This document shows positions 30,609 through 41,315 of a stretch of 64,000 nucleotides of DNA, piece by piece (position 1 is the stretch's first letter; every line of letters begins with the position of its first letter). Source of the stretch: Boothiomyces macroporosus. Lineage: Eukaryota; Chytridiomycota; Chytridiomycetes; Rhizophydiales; Terramycetaceae. The notes beneath the pieces were generated by a model that did not search any database, was not told the DNA's origin, and saw only the letters and a list, made by a program, of their open reading frames with translations. The position numbers and the translations under genes are program-made. Where the stretch lies: assembly GCA_027604185.1 (NCBI GenBank), contig JADGKB010000061.1, forward strand, positions 1 to 64,000, read 5' to 3'.

Positions 30609-32203
30609 ATGCCAATGGATAAGCTTTCTCCTTTGCCAGAAACAAAAAATCTCGCGTTCCATTTTATGGAAACGGAAATTCAACTTTACAAGAGAAATTC
30701 AGTAGTCAAGACGAAATACGATATCAAGAAATCCATCTTTCATCCAACAATTGATGAAGATTATTCTGTCCCTTCTTTGGAACCATCCATTTCAGATTTG
30801 GAACTGATGATTGACAAGAAAAAGAGTTCGGTATTGCATTCTACGATTGATTTGTGTAATACTATACTCGGGACGGGTATTGTGTCTTTGCCTTTTGCTT
30901 TTTCAGTTGTTGGGTTGGTTCAAGGTATCTGCTGGTTCACGTAGGATTCTTTATTACTTTGTTTGCGATTGCATCTACTTGGTTTTCATTGCGGCTACTT
31001 GTATTCTCTGCCGAGTTAGCGCATGGACAACAGCGACCAAGACCATTTATTCTCGTTACAACCGATGGAGAGCCTTCGTTTTCATCAATTGGACAAGCAG
31101 TTCTTCCAAAGCGGTTAACTATAGTATGCGATATATCAGTTATACTAGGATGCTTGGGGTTCGCTGTCAGTTATCTGATTTCCATAGGAGAAGGAATGCC
31201 AGAAATATTTCAGTATTTGACGAGCCAGGATTCAATCTTATATCCAATACTAACAAACAGATACTTTTGGATGCTTGCATTTCTAGCTGTAATTATGCCG
31301 CTCAACTATGCAAAGTCAGTGGATGACTTTTGGTGGTTCTCTGGACTAGCTTTATTTTGCGCTTGTTATCTGGCTGTACTCATCCCATACCTAGCAGTAT
31401 TTGTCAAATCAAAAGGAGACTATGAATTGTTTGTATTTGATTGGTCAACTTTTCAAAGCATCCCCATTTTCATCTTTGCTTTTACCTGTCACCAAAATGT
31501 AAACTGTTTCTAACTAGATCTTTTCAATCTATAATCTCATTGATGCGAATTATATACAAGGGCACAGTCTAGAGCCGAAGCAATTGATTCATATCTTTTC
31601 TGTTATAGATCTGTCTGTAATTTTGGTGGGTGTAACTTACATGTCAATAGGAATTATAGGTTATATGACATTTGGGTCAGGCACTAAAATTATTGTTCTA
31701 GATAATTGTAATACTTTTTAATTATAGTTGAAACTGGGATCTTGATACTAATTGGAAAGTTTTTTTACTCTTTGCTGGCAGCGCTATCCTTTCCAATTCA
31801 AGCACATCCATGCCGACTAGCAATGGAATCGCTTTATAATTACTTTAAAGATGAAATGTTTATCGGATATTCAGAAATACCAGGTGACGAGAATTCAAGC
31901 TTTTCGCCAAACTATATGGAAGAAGAAATTCTGCTCACCAGAGAATCACGAAGACTTGCTCTATCGACATTGATACTTGTGCTTTCGTATGCCACCGCAT
32001 TTGTTATACCAAACCTTGATTTTTACCTTGCATTTGTGGGTGCTACTGGGGGAGTGTTCATGTGTTACGTGTTGCCGACATTATATTATTGCCAAGTGAC
32101 AAAAGACGAAGAGTGGGGCTTCAAACAGATAATAGGCGTAATACTATCAGGATTTGGTATCCTGTTTGGCGGGTTGCAAGTAATATCTTTGTTTTTCGAA
32201 TAA
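30609..32203 (+). CDS. Amino acid transporter of the AVT/SLC38 group
   Basis: 511 residues. Exons 30609-30924, 30945-31498, 31518-31707, 31728-32203; introns of 20, 19 and 20 nt. A cytosolic N terminus of about 75 residues precedes about eleven membrane segments. The AAAP signature is in STIDLCNTILGTGIVSLPFA (TM1), and others include FTCHQNIFSIYNL and FPIQAHPCR. In yeast, AVT proteins move amino acids across the vacuolar membrane; this one's membrane is not determinable. The stop is 16 bp before CLUAP1. Confidence 0.88.
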
Positions 32204-32219
32204 AAATCTTCGCGTCAAA

Positions 32220-33542
32220 ATGTCGTTTAGAGAAATGAGAGGTATTCAATACTAATGAAGCGTTTACAGAGCAGCTAAGGGGGCTAGGCTACCCGCAACC
32301 AGTATCTATGGAAAGCTTTCGGACACCCAATTTCGAAACGATGGGAAATATTCTATCTTGGCTTGTAAACAAGTACTTTAATATTAACGAGTTACGATCC
32401 ATCATTTGAAGTTTCCCTTGATTTTAGTTCAGAAAGCAGCAGAGTTCAATTTGTAAAAGCTATTGCAGCATACATTGCTCCTAAAGCGCAGATAAGATTG
32501 AACACTAGAAATCTGTACAAAGCCGATGGATTCGCTGTTAGGGAGTTGATGAAAATATCAGAATTGCTATCAAAAGCCAGAAACACTGGCAAAGAAGAAG
32601 ACTCTATCATCCTGCCACCGCTTGATATTTCAAACAAGCTCAGCAAACTAAAAGCATGCAGGGCATTAGCAAGCGGAATCACAGAGAAAGGAGCTGAGCT
32701 GTTTGATTTACTAGGAAAAGAACTAGAATTACGGAACGTGCGTACAAATGTAATCTCTAAACCATTTGAATTGATGGCAATGGAAAAAGCAGTTACGGAA
32801 GCTATAAACAAACTGCGAGAAAAACTCGCATCAACTCAGAACGCATTCGAAAGTTTGCAAGCTGATGAATACAATTTACTTGCCAAAATTGAAAAGAAGA
32901 AGGGTGAATTAGAACGCGCTGAAAAACGACTCAAATCGCTTCAAGGAGTGCGGTAATCAGTTATTTACGTAGCCCTGCTTATATGGACGAATATGAAAAG
33001 ATTGAAGTTGATCTTGTAAGAGTGTACAATATATATATGGAAAAATTTAGGAATCTTACATTTTTAGAGCAACAGCTGGATGAGTATCATAGAGAAGAAC
33101 AGGATAAATTTGAAGAGACAGAGTCTTCATTGAAACGTATGCAGAATAGGCTCCGCGAGGAAGAGTTGGAGTTATTGCGCGGGGAAAGCGAAGGAAATAA
33201 ATCAGCAAGACCAAACAGACCTGCTGGTAACTGAAACTAATGTAGCTGCTGGGTCAAGAAGTAGACTGAACAAGCAACAAGACTCTGATTCAAACGAGGA
33301 CGAATTTGAAGTAACTATCGTTAATTTAGGAGGATGGGGTGTCTATGGATTCCGACATGTCCAGTGGAGAGTTTGTTGATGAGGATATGGATTCTGGCAA
33401 AGCACCTGCACAGCAGCAAAGACCATCGGAAGCAAAGAGAGGAGCACGACCTCAAAGGCAAGAGGAAGAAGAGGAGGAAGATGAATCTAGTATTGACATT
33501 GGGGACGATGGAGAGGATGACATGGATGACACAGACTTTTAA
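32220..33542 (+). CDS. CLUAP1: Intraflagellar transport protein IFT38/CLUAP1
   Basis: 408 residues. Exons 32220-32241, 32261-32372, 32392-32952, 32973-33226, 33246-33310, 33330-33542; introns of 19, 19, 20, 19 and 19 nt. The N-terminal calponin-homology-like domain matches the family: MSFREMR, LRGLGYPQPVSMESFRTPNF, IRLNTRNLYKADGFAVREL. A central coiled coil (about 180-310) and a highly acidic tail (EEEEEEDESS, ending DDMDDTDF) follow, as in animal CLUAP1. It is an IFT-B peripheral subunit needed to build cilia. The upstream neighbour ends 16 bp away. Confidence 0.94.
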
Positions 33543-33574
33543 ATAAAAGCACTAGTAAATAACGAATAGTTTAT

Positions 33575-35012
33575 TTAGAGGTCGTGCTTTAATCGGTAAT
33601 TAACCAAGTCATTAATAGTGATTAATTTCAAATTCCATCTCTTGCAGAATATAATCAAATCATCTCTTCTTGCCATCTTTCCATTGTCTAGACAAATTTC
33701 AGAAATAGCAGCTACCGGTGCTTTTCCTGACAAACGACATAAATCGATAGAGGCTTCAGTGTGACCAACTCTTTTGAGGACACCTCCGTCGACTGCTCTT
33801 AATGGGAACACATGTCCGGGTCTATTAAATGATTCAGGTTGGCAATCTGGAGAAGCCAATAGCCTGATCGTGGTGGATCTGTCTGAAGCGGATATTCCAG
33901 TAGTAGTTCCTTTTGCAGCGTCGATTGAAATAGTGTAAGCTGTTTTTAGCGAATCAGTATTGTTTTCAACCATCAAAGGCAATTTAAGTCTATCAAAGAT
34001 AGAGCCAACTGCAGGTGCACAAATAACACCGCTACATCAACAATTATTTACCTAGTATATCTAATCATGAATGCTGCTTTTTCTGGTGTGAAATCTTCCC
34101 CAGAAATAATCAAATCTCCTTCATTCTCGCGATCTTCATTATCTACAACTACAACAAAGTTTCCTTTTTCTACATTAACAAAAAGTACTGAATTCTTCCA
34201 ACGCGGATTCAATAGAATCAAACTCATACTTGTTGCTTCCGTTTACAGCAGTAGGGTCATTAGCTTGATCATAATACATTGATAGAGAAGCTGCTTGATA
34301 AATATCGGTAAATTCATCTTGGGCAAATAGCATTGCTCCGTTCTTGAATGCGGCAGCGACTTTGTTTTCGTTTCCTCCATATAAAAATATTGACTTTAAA
34401 ATTGATTCTTGATTAGTATTTTCATACCAGTAGAAGTGGTGTTCCAATTTGAATGGATTTTAAATAGAATTACGTTCGAGTTTGCTCTGGAATCATTAAT
34501 GTGAAGGTCTCCCAATCCAAATAATTCTGCAGGATAAGTAGTCAACTGGGCAAGCAATTCCTTGTGGTTGGGTTTTCTAGTTTAATGAAAAGGTACTTTG
34601 CTGCATTCGCCAAGAGCAATGGCCATACATTAGAAGCATGATGTTCAAGATTTCCGGAACCGTAAATGTCCAAATCAAGACTGGAGATAGTCTTTCTAGT
34701 CCCATTCTTTACCAAGGAGTATTCAAAGTCATTCAACTTGGTAATATTCCATCCGCTTGCTTTTAAATCAACCGCTGTTGGATCTTGGTTTTCTGTAAGA
34801 GTGACATTGTATGTAAATCCTTGTTGAATCAATGATTTGGTAAATGTTTCTGCGCATGAATTTACAAAGGCAGGTAGAGCAATGTAGCCCTGACAGTCAG
34901 CTACAATTTGAGTGACAGCAGGTCCATCGTTCAAAACCAAATTTCCTTTCTTCAATTCAAAGTCCTTTCCATTCAGATAATAAACGTTTTCCAATACTAC
35001 TCTTCTAGACAT
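33575..35012 (-). CDS. RIB3: Fusion of a degenerate amidohydrolase-like domain with 3,4-dihydroxy-2-butanone 4-phosphate synthase (RIB3)
   Basis: 452 residues. Exons 35012-34597, 34576-34428, 34407-34189, 34169-34052, 34031-33575; introns of 20, 20, 19 and 20 nt. Residues about 260-452 are a complete RIB3 domain: [17 protein letters not shown], the D-x-S region, [10 protein letters not shown] (about 370-379) and GHTEASIDL (about 389-397). It makes DHBP from ribulose 5-phosphate for riboflavin. Residues 1 to about 245 resemble amidohydrolase ends: a beta-rich N terminus, [16 protein letters not shown] where a metal HxH motif is expected but absent, and [20 protein letters not shown]. No stop separates the parts. 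Internal Met codons near residues 208 and 225 could start a RIB3-only product. Confidence 0.85.
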
Positions 35013-35405
35013 TTTTTGTTTTTTTCAAGCAATTTTTCCCTGTGACTGAAACGATATTTTTTCATGTGATTTCCAGTCACTTCTTTTTTTTGTAACTGGA
35101 TATTTGATTCGATGGGCGGCTATTGCTCCAGACGAACTGCTTCGCATCCAGTGGTTCATTGATATTATTTTAATGCGACTGATTTGTATTGAAAACTTTT
35201 TTTCGTGGGTACTCACATGCCATTAAGATATTCAAGACTATTGAAAAATGCTTGAGTACGCGATTCTTGGCTGCCTTTGATATTACTATGGAAGTAGTTC
35301 CTGTAGAGTTCAGAGCATTAATAATTCATCTGTTCTGTTGTAATCAACTGAACGCATTGTCAAAGAAACAAGTTGGTACAATGGGCAATTTTCCAACTTT
35401 GGTGA

Positions 35406-36543
35406 ATGTCATCAAATACATACACAAGCACTTCATACCTACTCGGCATATGCGACTATAGGGCAAATTATTTAGGCTGCGGCTCTTTGATTCCATATTT
35501 TGCAACTATCGACTTGGTCATAATACTGCTGTTTGCATTCTCACTAATATTCTATATATGGAAGATCATTCAGAGTTTAGTTACAAAAGTATTTAGGAAT
35601 GGCGATTTGAAATGGAGTCCTTTAGACACTACGTGTGTCTTGTGCTTCCTGTCAATTATATTCCGCATAGTGCAACTGGTAAACATTCGCTCTATTAATT
35701 TCAAAAACATTAACGAAATGACAGATGGGGATATCATACAGTACGTTAGCGTAAATATAATAATGGATTTTGTTTATTACGGAACTGGAGTGGCAGGAGC
35801 TACCGTCTTTGTAGTAAGTCTATTTAATATAGTCCAGTGTAGTAGGAGCCGCTGCAGGAGTGAATCTGTACTCTGATATTAAGATTGGCGATACTGTGAT
35901 ATCGACTAGTAAAGTATTTGCAATATTCAGAGTAATCGTCCTGATTGTATTGCTGACCTTTAATATTTCATGGGCTACTTTGGGTACTTCAACCACAATC
36001 GATAACTATCTATTATATAGGCGAGCAGGCTATATATTTTCTCTTTGCGTAGTAGTATTTGTTACTGTACCTTTACTCGTGTATTTCTCCAACAATGTCT
36101 TGCGGTTAATGATGGATGCGAGTCGTGCGGAAAGAGGAACTGGAGAATTGACAAAGACTACAATCAAGGAAACAAACTATGCAAGTAACTTTGCCAGTGA
36201 AATCGAAATTGTGCCAAATTCTCATCCACCATCGGGAATTGATGTTCGATCACCAAGTACAAGAACTAGAAAAACTAAAGTGCCTCGCATATCAATTAAA
36301 CCTCTAAAAACTGCAAAGCGGGCTACTATTGCGGAAAAGATTGCTAATTTCAGGTTCGCAATCAACACAGTAATATGGCTATTGTATTTCATGACTTTCT
36401 GCAACCTGATCTTGCTTATTGTTGGATTCGAACTGCCGTTCTTTCAGGCAAATCATGTTGCAATTCTAGTTTTAAAATCTTGTAGCGACTTTTCAGTTTG
36501 GATAAGCTGTAGCTTTATGCTTCTGTATTTGTATTTGTGCTAA
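35406..36543 (+). CDS. Seven-transmembrane protein, family II, array member 1
   Basis: 372 residues. Exons 35406-35813 and 35833-36543, with a 19-nt intron in TM3. N-terminal YLLGICDYRANYLGC, then TM1 (DLVIILLFAFSLIFYIW), TM2 (VLCFLSIIFRIVQL), TM3 (MDFVYYGTGVAGATVFV), a VVGAAAGVNLYSDIKIG loop, TM4 (VLIVLLTFNISWATLG), TM5, a basic variable loop of about 85 residues, TM6 (FRFAINTVIWLLYFM) and TM7 (SDFSVWISCSFMLLYLYLC). The long basic TM5-TM6 loop is GPCR-like, and such a loop couples to G proteins in known receptors. No named family is recognised. Confidence 0.78.
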
Positions 36544-36698
36544 TAATAACACTCGATTAATGCTGTCAGTTTCCGTTATATTTCTCAATTTAATCATTAG
36601 CAGGGGAGGAAAAGTGATATAAAAACAATCGGCCATTGTCCCGATTTACAGCATTTTACGAGTTCTATTGTACTTTGTGTCAGGCTTTAAAAAAGATT

Positions 36699-37812
36699 AT
36701 GGCCAATTCACCAAACTACTTGCTTGACATATGCGACTATAGAGCCAATTATCTCGGGTGCGGGTCATTGATTAACCAATTCGCGCTAATTGACTTGATT
36801 ATGATACTGCTAGCAACAGGCACTACGGCACTTTACATTGCTAAAATTATACAGAATGTAATGACTAAAGTTTGGAGCAAACATGAAGGAAAGAAATGGA
36901 GTCCGCTCGACACTACGCTAGTGCTATGCTTCTCATCAAACATCTTTCGAATAATTCAGTTGGCAAATGCCAGGTCGCTATCCTACAGAAACATTAGTCA
37001 AATGTCGGATGAGGAAATAATTCGATATGTACAAATCAACATCATTATGGATTTTGTGTATTACTCTATGGGAGTATTTGGGTCTACCGTATTTGTGGTA
37101 ATAATTATCTTAGAAATAGAGCAGTGTGGTCGGAGCAGCTGCCGGTGTAAATCTATATTCAGATGTAAAGATTGGACAGACGGTTATTCCCACAAACAAA
37201 GTGTTTGCGGTTCTTAGAGTAATTATTTTGGTGCTGCTATTGACATTCAACATTCTCTGGGCAACTTTGGGGACAACCACTTCAAGAGATGCGTATATTA
37301 CTTATCGACGAGCTGGCTTTCTGATATCGCTCCTTGTCATTGTATTCATTACCTCCCCGCTATTAATTTATTTTTCAAATAGGGTGATAGACATACTGAG
37401 AAACTCGAGTGCTAGCGACAAGGGGACGAAAAGCTCTCGAAAGGCTTCAAAAAGTGCACCAAATAACACATTTAAAATGGACGAAGCAGATTTCCCAATG
37501 AGTGTAGTGGAAGACACTCCGCCAGTCAAAATAGAGAACCCAAAGCTGTCTGTAAAAACGGTAGTACGAAAATCGAATGTGCAAATCAGAAATAATTTGG
37601 AAACAAAGATATTCAATTTCAGATTCGCAATCAACACTACCATTTGGCTCTTGTATTTTCTCACTGCATGCAATCTTGTTCTGCTAATAGTGGGGGGAGA
37701 AGTGTCATATTTTCTGCAAAACCCAACTGCCTTGTTGTATTTTAAAGGATTAAGTGATTTCAGTGTATGGGTAAGCTGCTCGTTTATGCTGTTGTACTTG
37801 TATATTTGTTGA
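36699..37812 (+). CDS. Seven-transmembrane protein, family II, array member 2
   Basis: 363 residues. Exons 36699-37097 and 37120-37812, with a 22-nt intron at the conserved TM3 site. The start ATG was chosen because it gives MANSPNYLLDICDYRANYLGC, aligned with the other members. Loop motif VVGAAAGVNLYSDVKIG, TM4 end WATLGTTTS, variable Ser/Lys-rich loop (about 245-315), TM7 DFSVWVSCSFMLLYLYIC. Membrane parts are conserved among members while the loop is not, which fits a common fold with changing cytoplasmic partners. Confidence 0.78.
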
Positions 37813-38169
37813 TATCTAAATATATTCACGGGATTAGGCATTCTATCCCTCGTCTTTAATGTTTTATTTCAAAGATTGTTTCTATGACAGTCTGTAATTT
37901 TGAAATCGCTTAGTAATCTGTAGTAGCGGATCTGAATAGGACAATATCTTAAATGTAACCCTAATTGCGAAGCTATTATATAGAGTCTTTGCCAGGTTAT
38001 ATGAATTTTGGAATTGCGTAATTGGAAATCAAGTCCCTCAAAGAATCATACCCGCCTCTCCGTGTATGTGAATCAGATTCCCCCGATTTGTTGTTTTGCA
38101 ATCTTGATGATCTCATTATTGTTTATTGTGTAAAGGGTACAAATTCATTGTTTTTTTGCTATCTTGTAA

Positions 38170-39337
38170 ATGTCAACTGGGAATATTACTGGAGGAAATT
38201 ATACCTATTTCCTCAGAGATATTTGTGATTACAGAGCAAATTACATGGGATGCGATCCCCAACTTACTCAATATTTTGCTACTATCGATTTGGTTATAAT
38301 CCTACTGACAGGGTTTTCACTTGTTGGTTTTTGTGGTAAGATTGTACAGAACATACTGGCAAAGGTAGTCAAAGATACTGAAGGGAAAAAGAAATGGAAT
38401 GCCATCGATACCACTTGCATACTGTGTTGTCTGTGCAATGTATTCCGACTAGTCCAGTTGGCTAACGTGCGATCGGTAGCTTCAAAGGAAAAGTTGTTGA
38501 TGACCGATACAAACGTCGCACAGTATGTACAATTCAATATTATAATGGACTATGTATACTATGGAACAGGAGTTCTTTCGGCAACCGTGTTTGTGGTAAC
38601 TAAAGGATTAAGACTAGTCTAGTGTTGTTGGAGCAACTGCAGGTGTAAATCTCTACTCTGATATTAAAATTGGAAGTACTGTTCTATCACCAAACAAGTT
38701 CTTTAGGGTTTTTCGTGTGGTGGTGCTAGTTTTAACGCTAACACTAAATATTCTATGGGCTACTCTGGGGACAATGGCAGATGCTGAAAGCTATACCAAA
38801 TACAGAAGAGCATGTTACATTGTGTCAATGTGCTCAATTGCATTGGTAACTCTGCCAATGATGGTTTTCTTTTCCGGAAAAGTTTTGGAAGTGCTAAAGC
38901 AAGCAAGAGGGTCAGATAGAGGCACAAAAGAAGTTTCCCAGGGCCCTCGAGAGTCTGTGCAGAGCACCAAAGTGAATGAAAACTCTCCAAGCAAAATCAA
39001 ACACAGTGACAGTCAAAGAGCTGACCTAAAGTCTCTCGATAAAAAATCATTGATAAATCATGGCCAATCAATCACAGATGATAAACGAAAGACTATGGTG
39101 CTTTCCAAGAAAAATGCACATGAAGCTAAGCTCGCTAGTTTCAAATTTGCCATCAACTCTGTTATTTGGCTGTTATACGTAGCCACATTCTGCAACTTGA
39201 CTCTTCTAATCGTAGGATTCGAAGTTCCATTTTTCCAACAGAACTTTGCCGCTATAGTTACTCTCAAAATTGTTAGTGATTTGTCAGTATGGGTTAGTTG
39301 CGGATTCATGCTTCTGTATCTGTATCTGTACCAATAA
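38170..39337 (+). CDS. Seven-transmembrane protein, family II, array member 3
   Basis: 381 residues. Exons 38170-38595 and 38618-39337, with a 22-nt intron at the conserved place. Before the core motif (RDICDYRANYMGC) there is a short N terminus with two N-glycosylation sites (NIT, NYT), consistent with an extracellular end. It shares KKWNAIDTTC, MDYVYYGTG and GVNLYSDIKIG. The TM5-TM6 loop is long and charged (about 240-325). TM7 reads SDLSVWVSCGFMLLYLYLY. Confidence 0.78.
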
Positions 39338-39469
39338 ATATTTGCAGAGCCAACCTCACTTAACGATAGATTTCTTGGGTGGATGCACTATATTGTCTGA
39401 ATTAATGTTTCCAAACATAGTTTGTATTTAAGCGGTAGTTTATTTTTGATAATACCGCCATTGTGTGCC

Positions 39470-39863
39470 ATTATTAAATTAGAGGACTATGTTTACTCTG
39501 GTACCGGGTTACTTGCTGCAACCGTTTTTGTTGTAAACCCAAACTAACATAGACAAGTGTAGTAGGAGCTGCTGCTGGCGTAAACTTGTATTCTGATATC
39601 AAATTTCGAGATAGAGTTGTTTCTCCCAGAAAATTCTTCAAAGAGTAATGCTCAACAGAAAATAGCTACTTTTAGATTCGCGATCAATTCTGTTATCTGG
39701 TTACTCTACATGATGACATTTGGTAGCTTGATACTGCTACTGGCAGGTTACGAATTGCCTTTTTTTCAAAATAACATGCCTGCCATTCTTGTCCTAAATG
39801 TACCAGTGACTTGTCTGTATGGATTAGCAGCGGGTTTATGCTGTTGTGCTTGTATTTGTGGTA
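39470..39863 (+). pseudogene. Truncated family II seven-transmembrane pseudogene
   Basis: Recognisable pieces of a family II gene occur in order but broken. A TM3-like piece (DYVYSGTGLLAATVFV) has a following intron-like stretch, then VVGAAAGVNLYSDIKF, then a stop soon after, then TM6-like FRFAINSVIWLLYMM and a TM7 piece whose frame shifts at about 39800. The N-terminal motif with TM1-2, and TM4-5, are deleted. It lies between array members 3 and 4. Confidence 0.8.
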
Positions 39864-40025
39864 GGGCGGAATTATTAAATAAAGAAACAACATGATAAAG
39901 GCTTTGGTTGATTGAGTTTCGATAATATGGGAGCAGAATCTATGTACAAGATTCCACTCCGCCCGAAATAGCCGACGTGCTCCAAAGTGACGTCAAAGAG
40001 CTGTTCAGACAATCTTTACTCTCTA

Positions 40026-41152
40026 ATGGCGGCCACAAATACAAGTGCCAACTACCTGTCAACTATATGTGATTATCGGGCCAATTACCTGGGATGCGAT
40101 CAAAGCCTTCGCGAATCATTTGCAACCATAGACCTGATAATGATAGTCCTCGCAATCTTTTCGATTATCGTTTACTCTGGAAAGATTGCTCAGAACTTTA
40201 TCACCAAAGTAATCAAAGACAAGGAATCTAAAAAGAAATGGAACGCTGTAGATACAACTTGCCTATTGTGCTGTCTCTCTAATGTATTTCGTATAATTCA
40301 GCTGGTAAACGTCAGGTCTGTAGCGTTTCAAAATGTAGACTTGTTAAACGACTTTCAGATTCGGCAGTACTTGCAAGTGACAATAGTGATGGATTTCATT
40401 TATTACGGAACTGGAGTAGCGGCTTCAAGCGTTTTTGTGGTAGTCGTTATATAATCTAGGCTAGCGTTGTATCTGCCACAGCCGGCGTTAGTTTGTATTC
40501 TGATATCAAGATTGGAAGTAAAACTATTTCTGCTGAACGAATATTACGCGTTTTCCGCTTGGTTGTACTAGTTTTGACATTGACTTTCAATATATGCTGG
40601 GCTACAATAGGAACATCTTCAGGCGTGTACTATTACATTCTCTATAGAAGGGCTGGTTACATTTTGTCTATATCCACAATTGCTATAGTAACACTGCCTG
40701 TGATGGTATTCTTTTCAAACAAGGTTTTGCAAGTCATTATCCAGGGAAGCTCTCATTCAAACAGCAGAAACAAGGACCAATCCCACGACGCTCGCAATTC
40801 TCACCTAGCGAACAAGACAATTGAAAACTCTGCGGTAGAGAAACCCAAGAGCGATCTTGACTCAAAGACACCGTCTGTTTCCAGTAAAATAAGCAAAAGT
40901 ACAAATATAGGAAAGAAATCCACAGTAGGAAAAAGGGAATCACGAATAGCGACATTTAGATTGGCAATCAACATGGTTATATATCTTCTTTATGTGATGA
41001 CAATTTGCAATCTCATACTTTTGATTGTCGGCCTTGAAGTCGATTACTTTCAACAGAACGACATTGCGATTTTGATTCTAAAATCTGTCAGTGATTTTTC
41101 GGTGTGGATTAGTTGTAGTTTTATGGCAGTTTATTTGTACAAGGCTAGTTGA
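40026..41152 (+). CDS. Seven-transmembrane protein, family II, array member 4
   Basis: 368 residues. Exons 40026-40439 and 40460-41152, with a 20-nt intron at the conserved TM3 site. N terminus MAATNTSANYLSTICDYRANYLGC with one glycosylation site (NTS). It shares KKKWNAVDTTCLLCCLSNVFR with member 3, making these two the closest pair. The Ser/Lys-rich TM5-TM6 loop holds many possible phosphorylation sites. TM7 ends SDFSVWISCSFMAVYLYKAS. Function unknown; receptor-like topology. Confidence 0.78.
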
Positions 41153-41315
41153 ACAATAAAGTAGTTGTAACTGAACAAAATATTTACAAATGGGATTCTT
41201 TCTACTTTAGCACAAAGATAAAGCCGCTTTCTTATCTTTAAAACCACTACGTCACACCTTTCGCTGTTGTTTTTTCCGTCCAACTGTTGTTAGTTTACGC
41301 GTAGAGTTGACAAAA

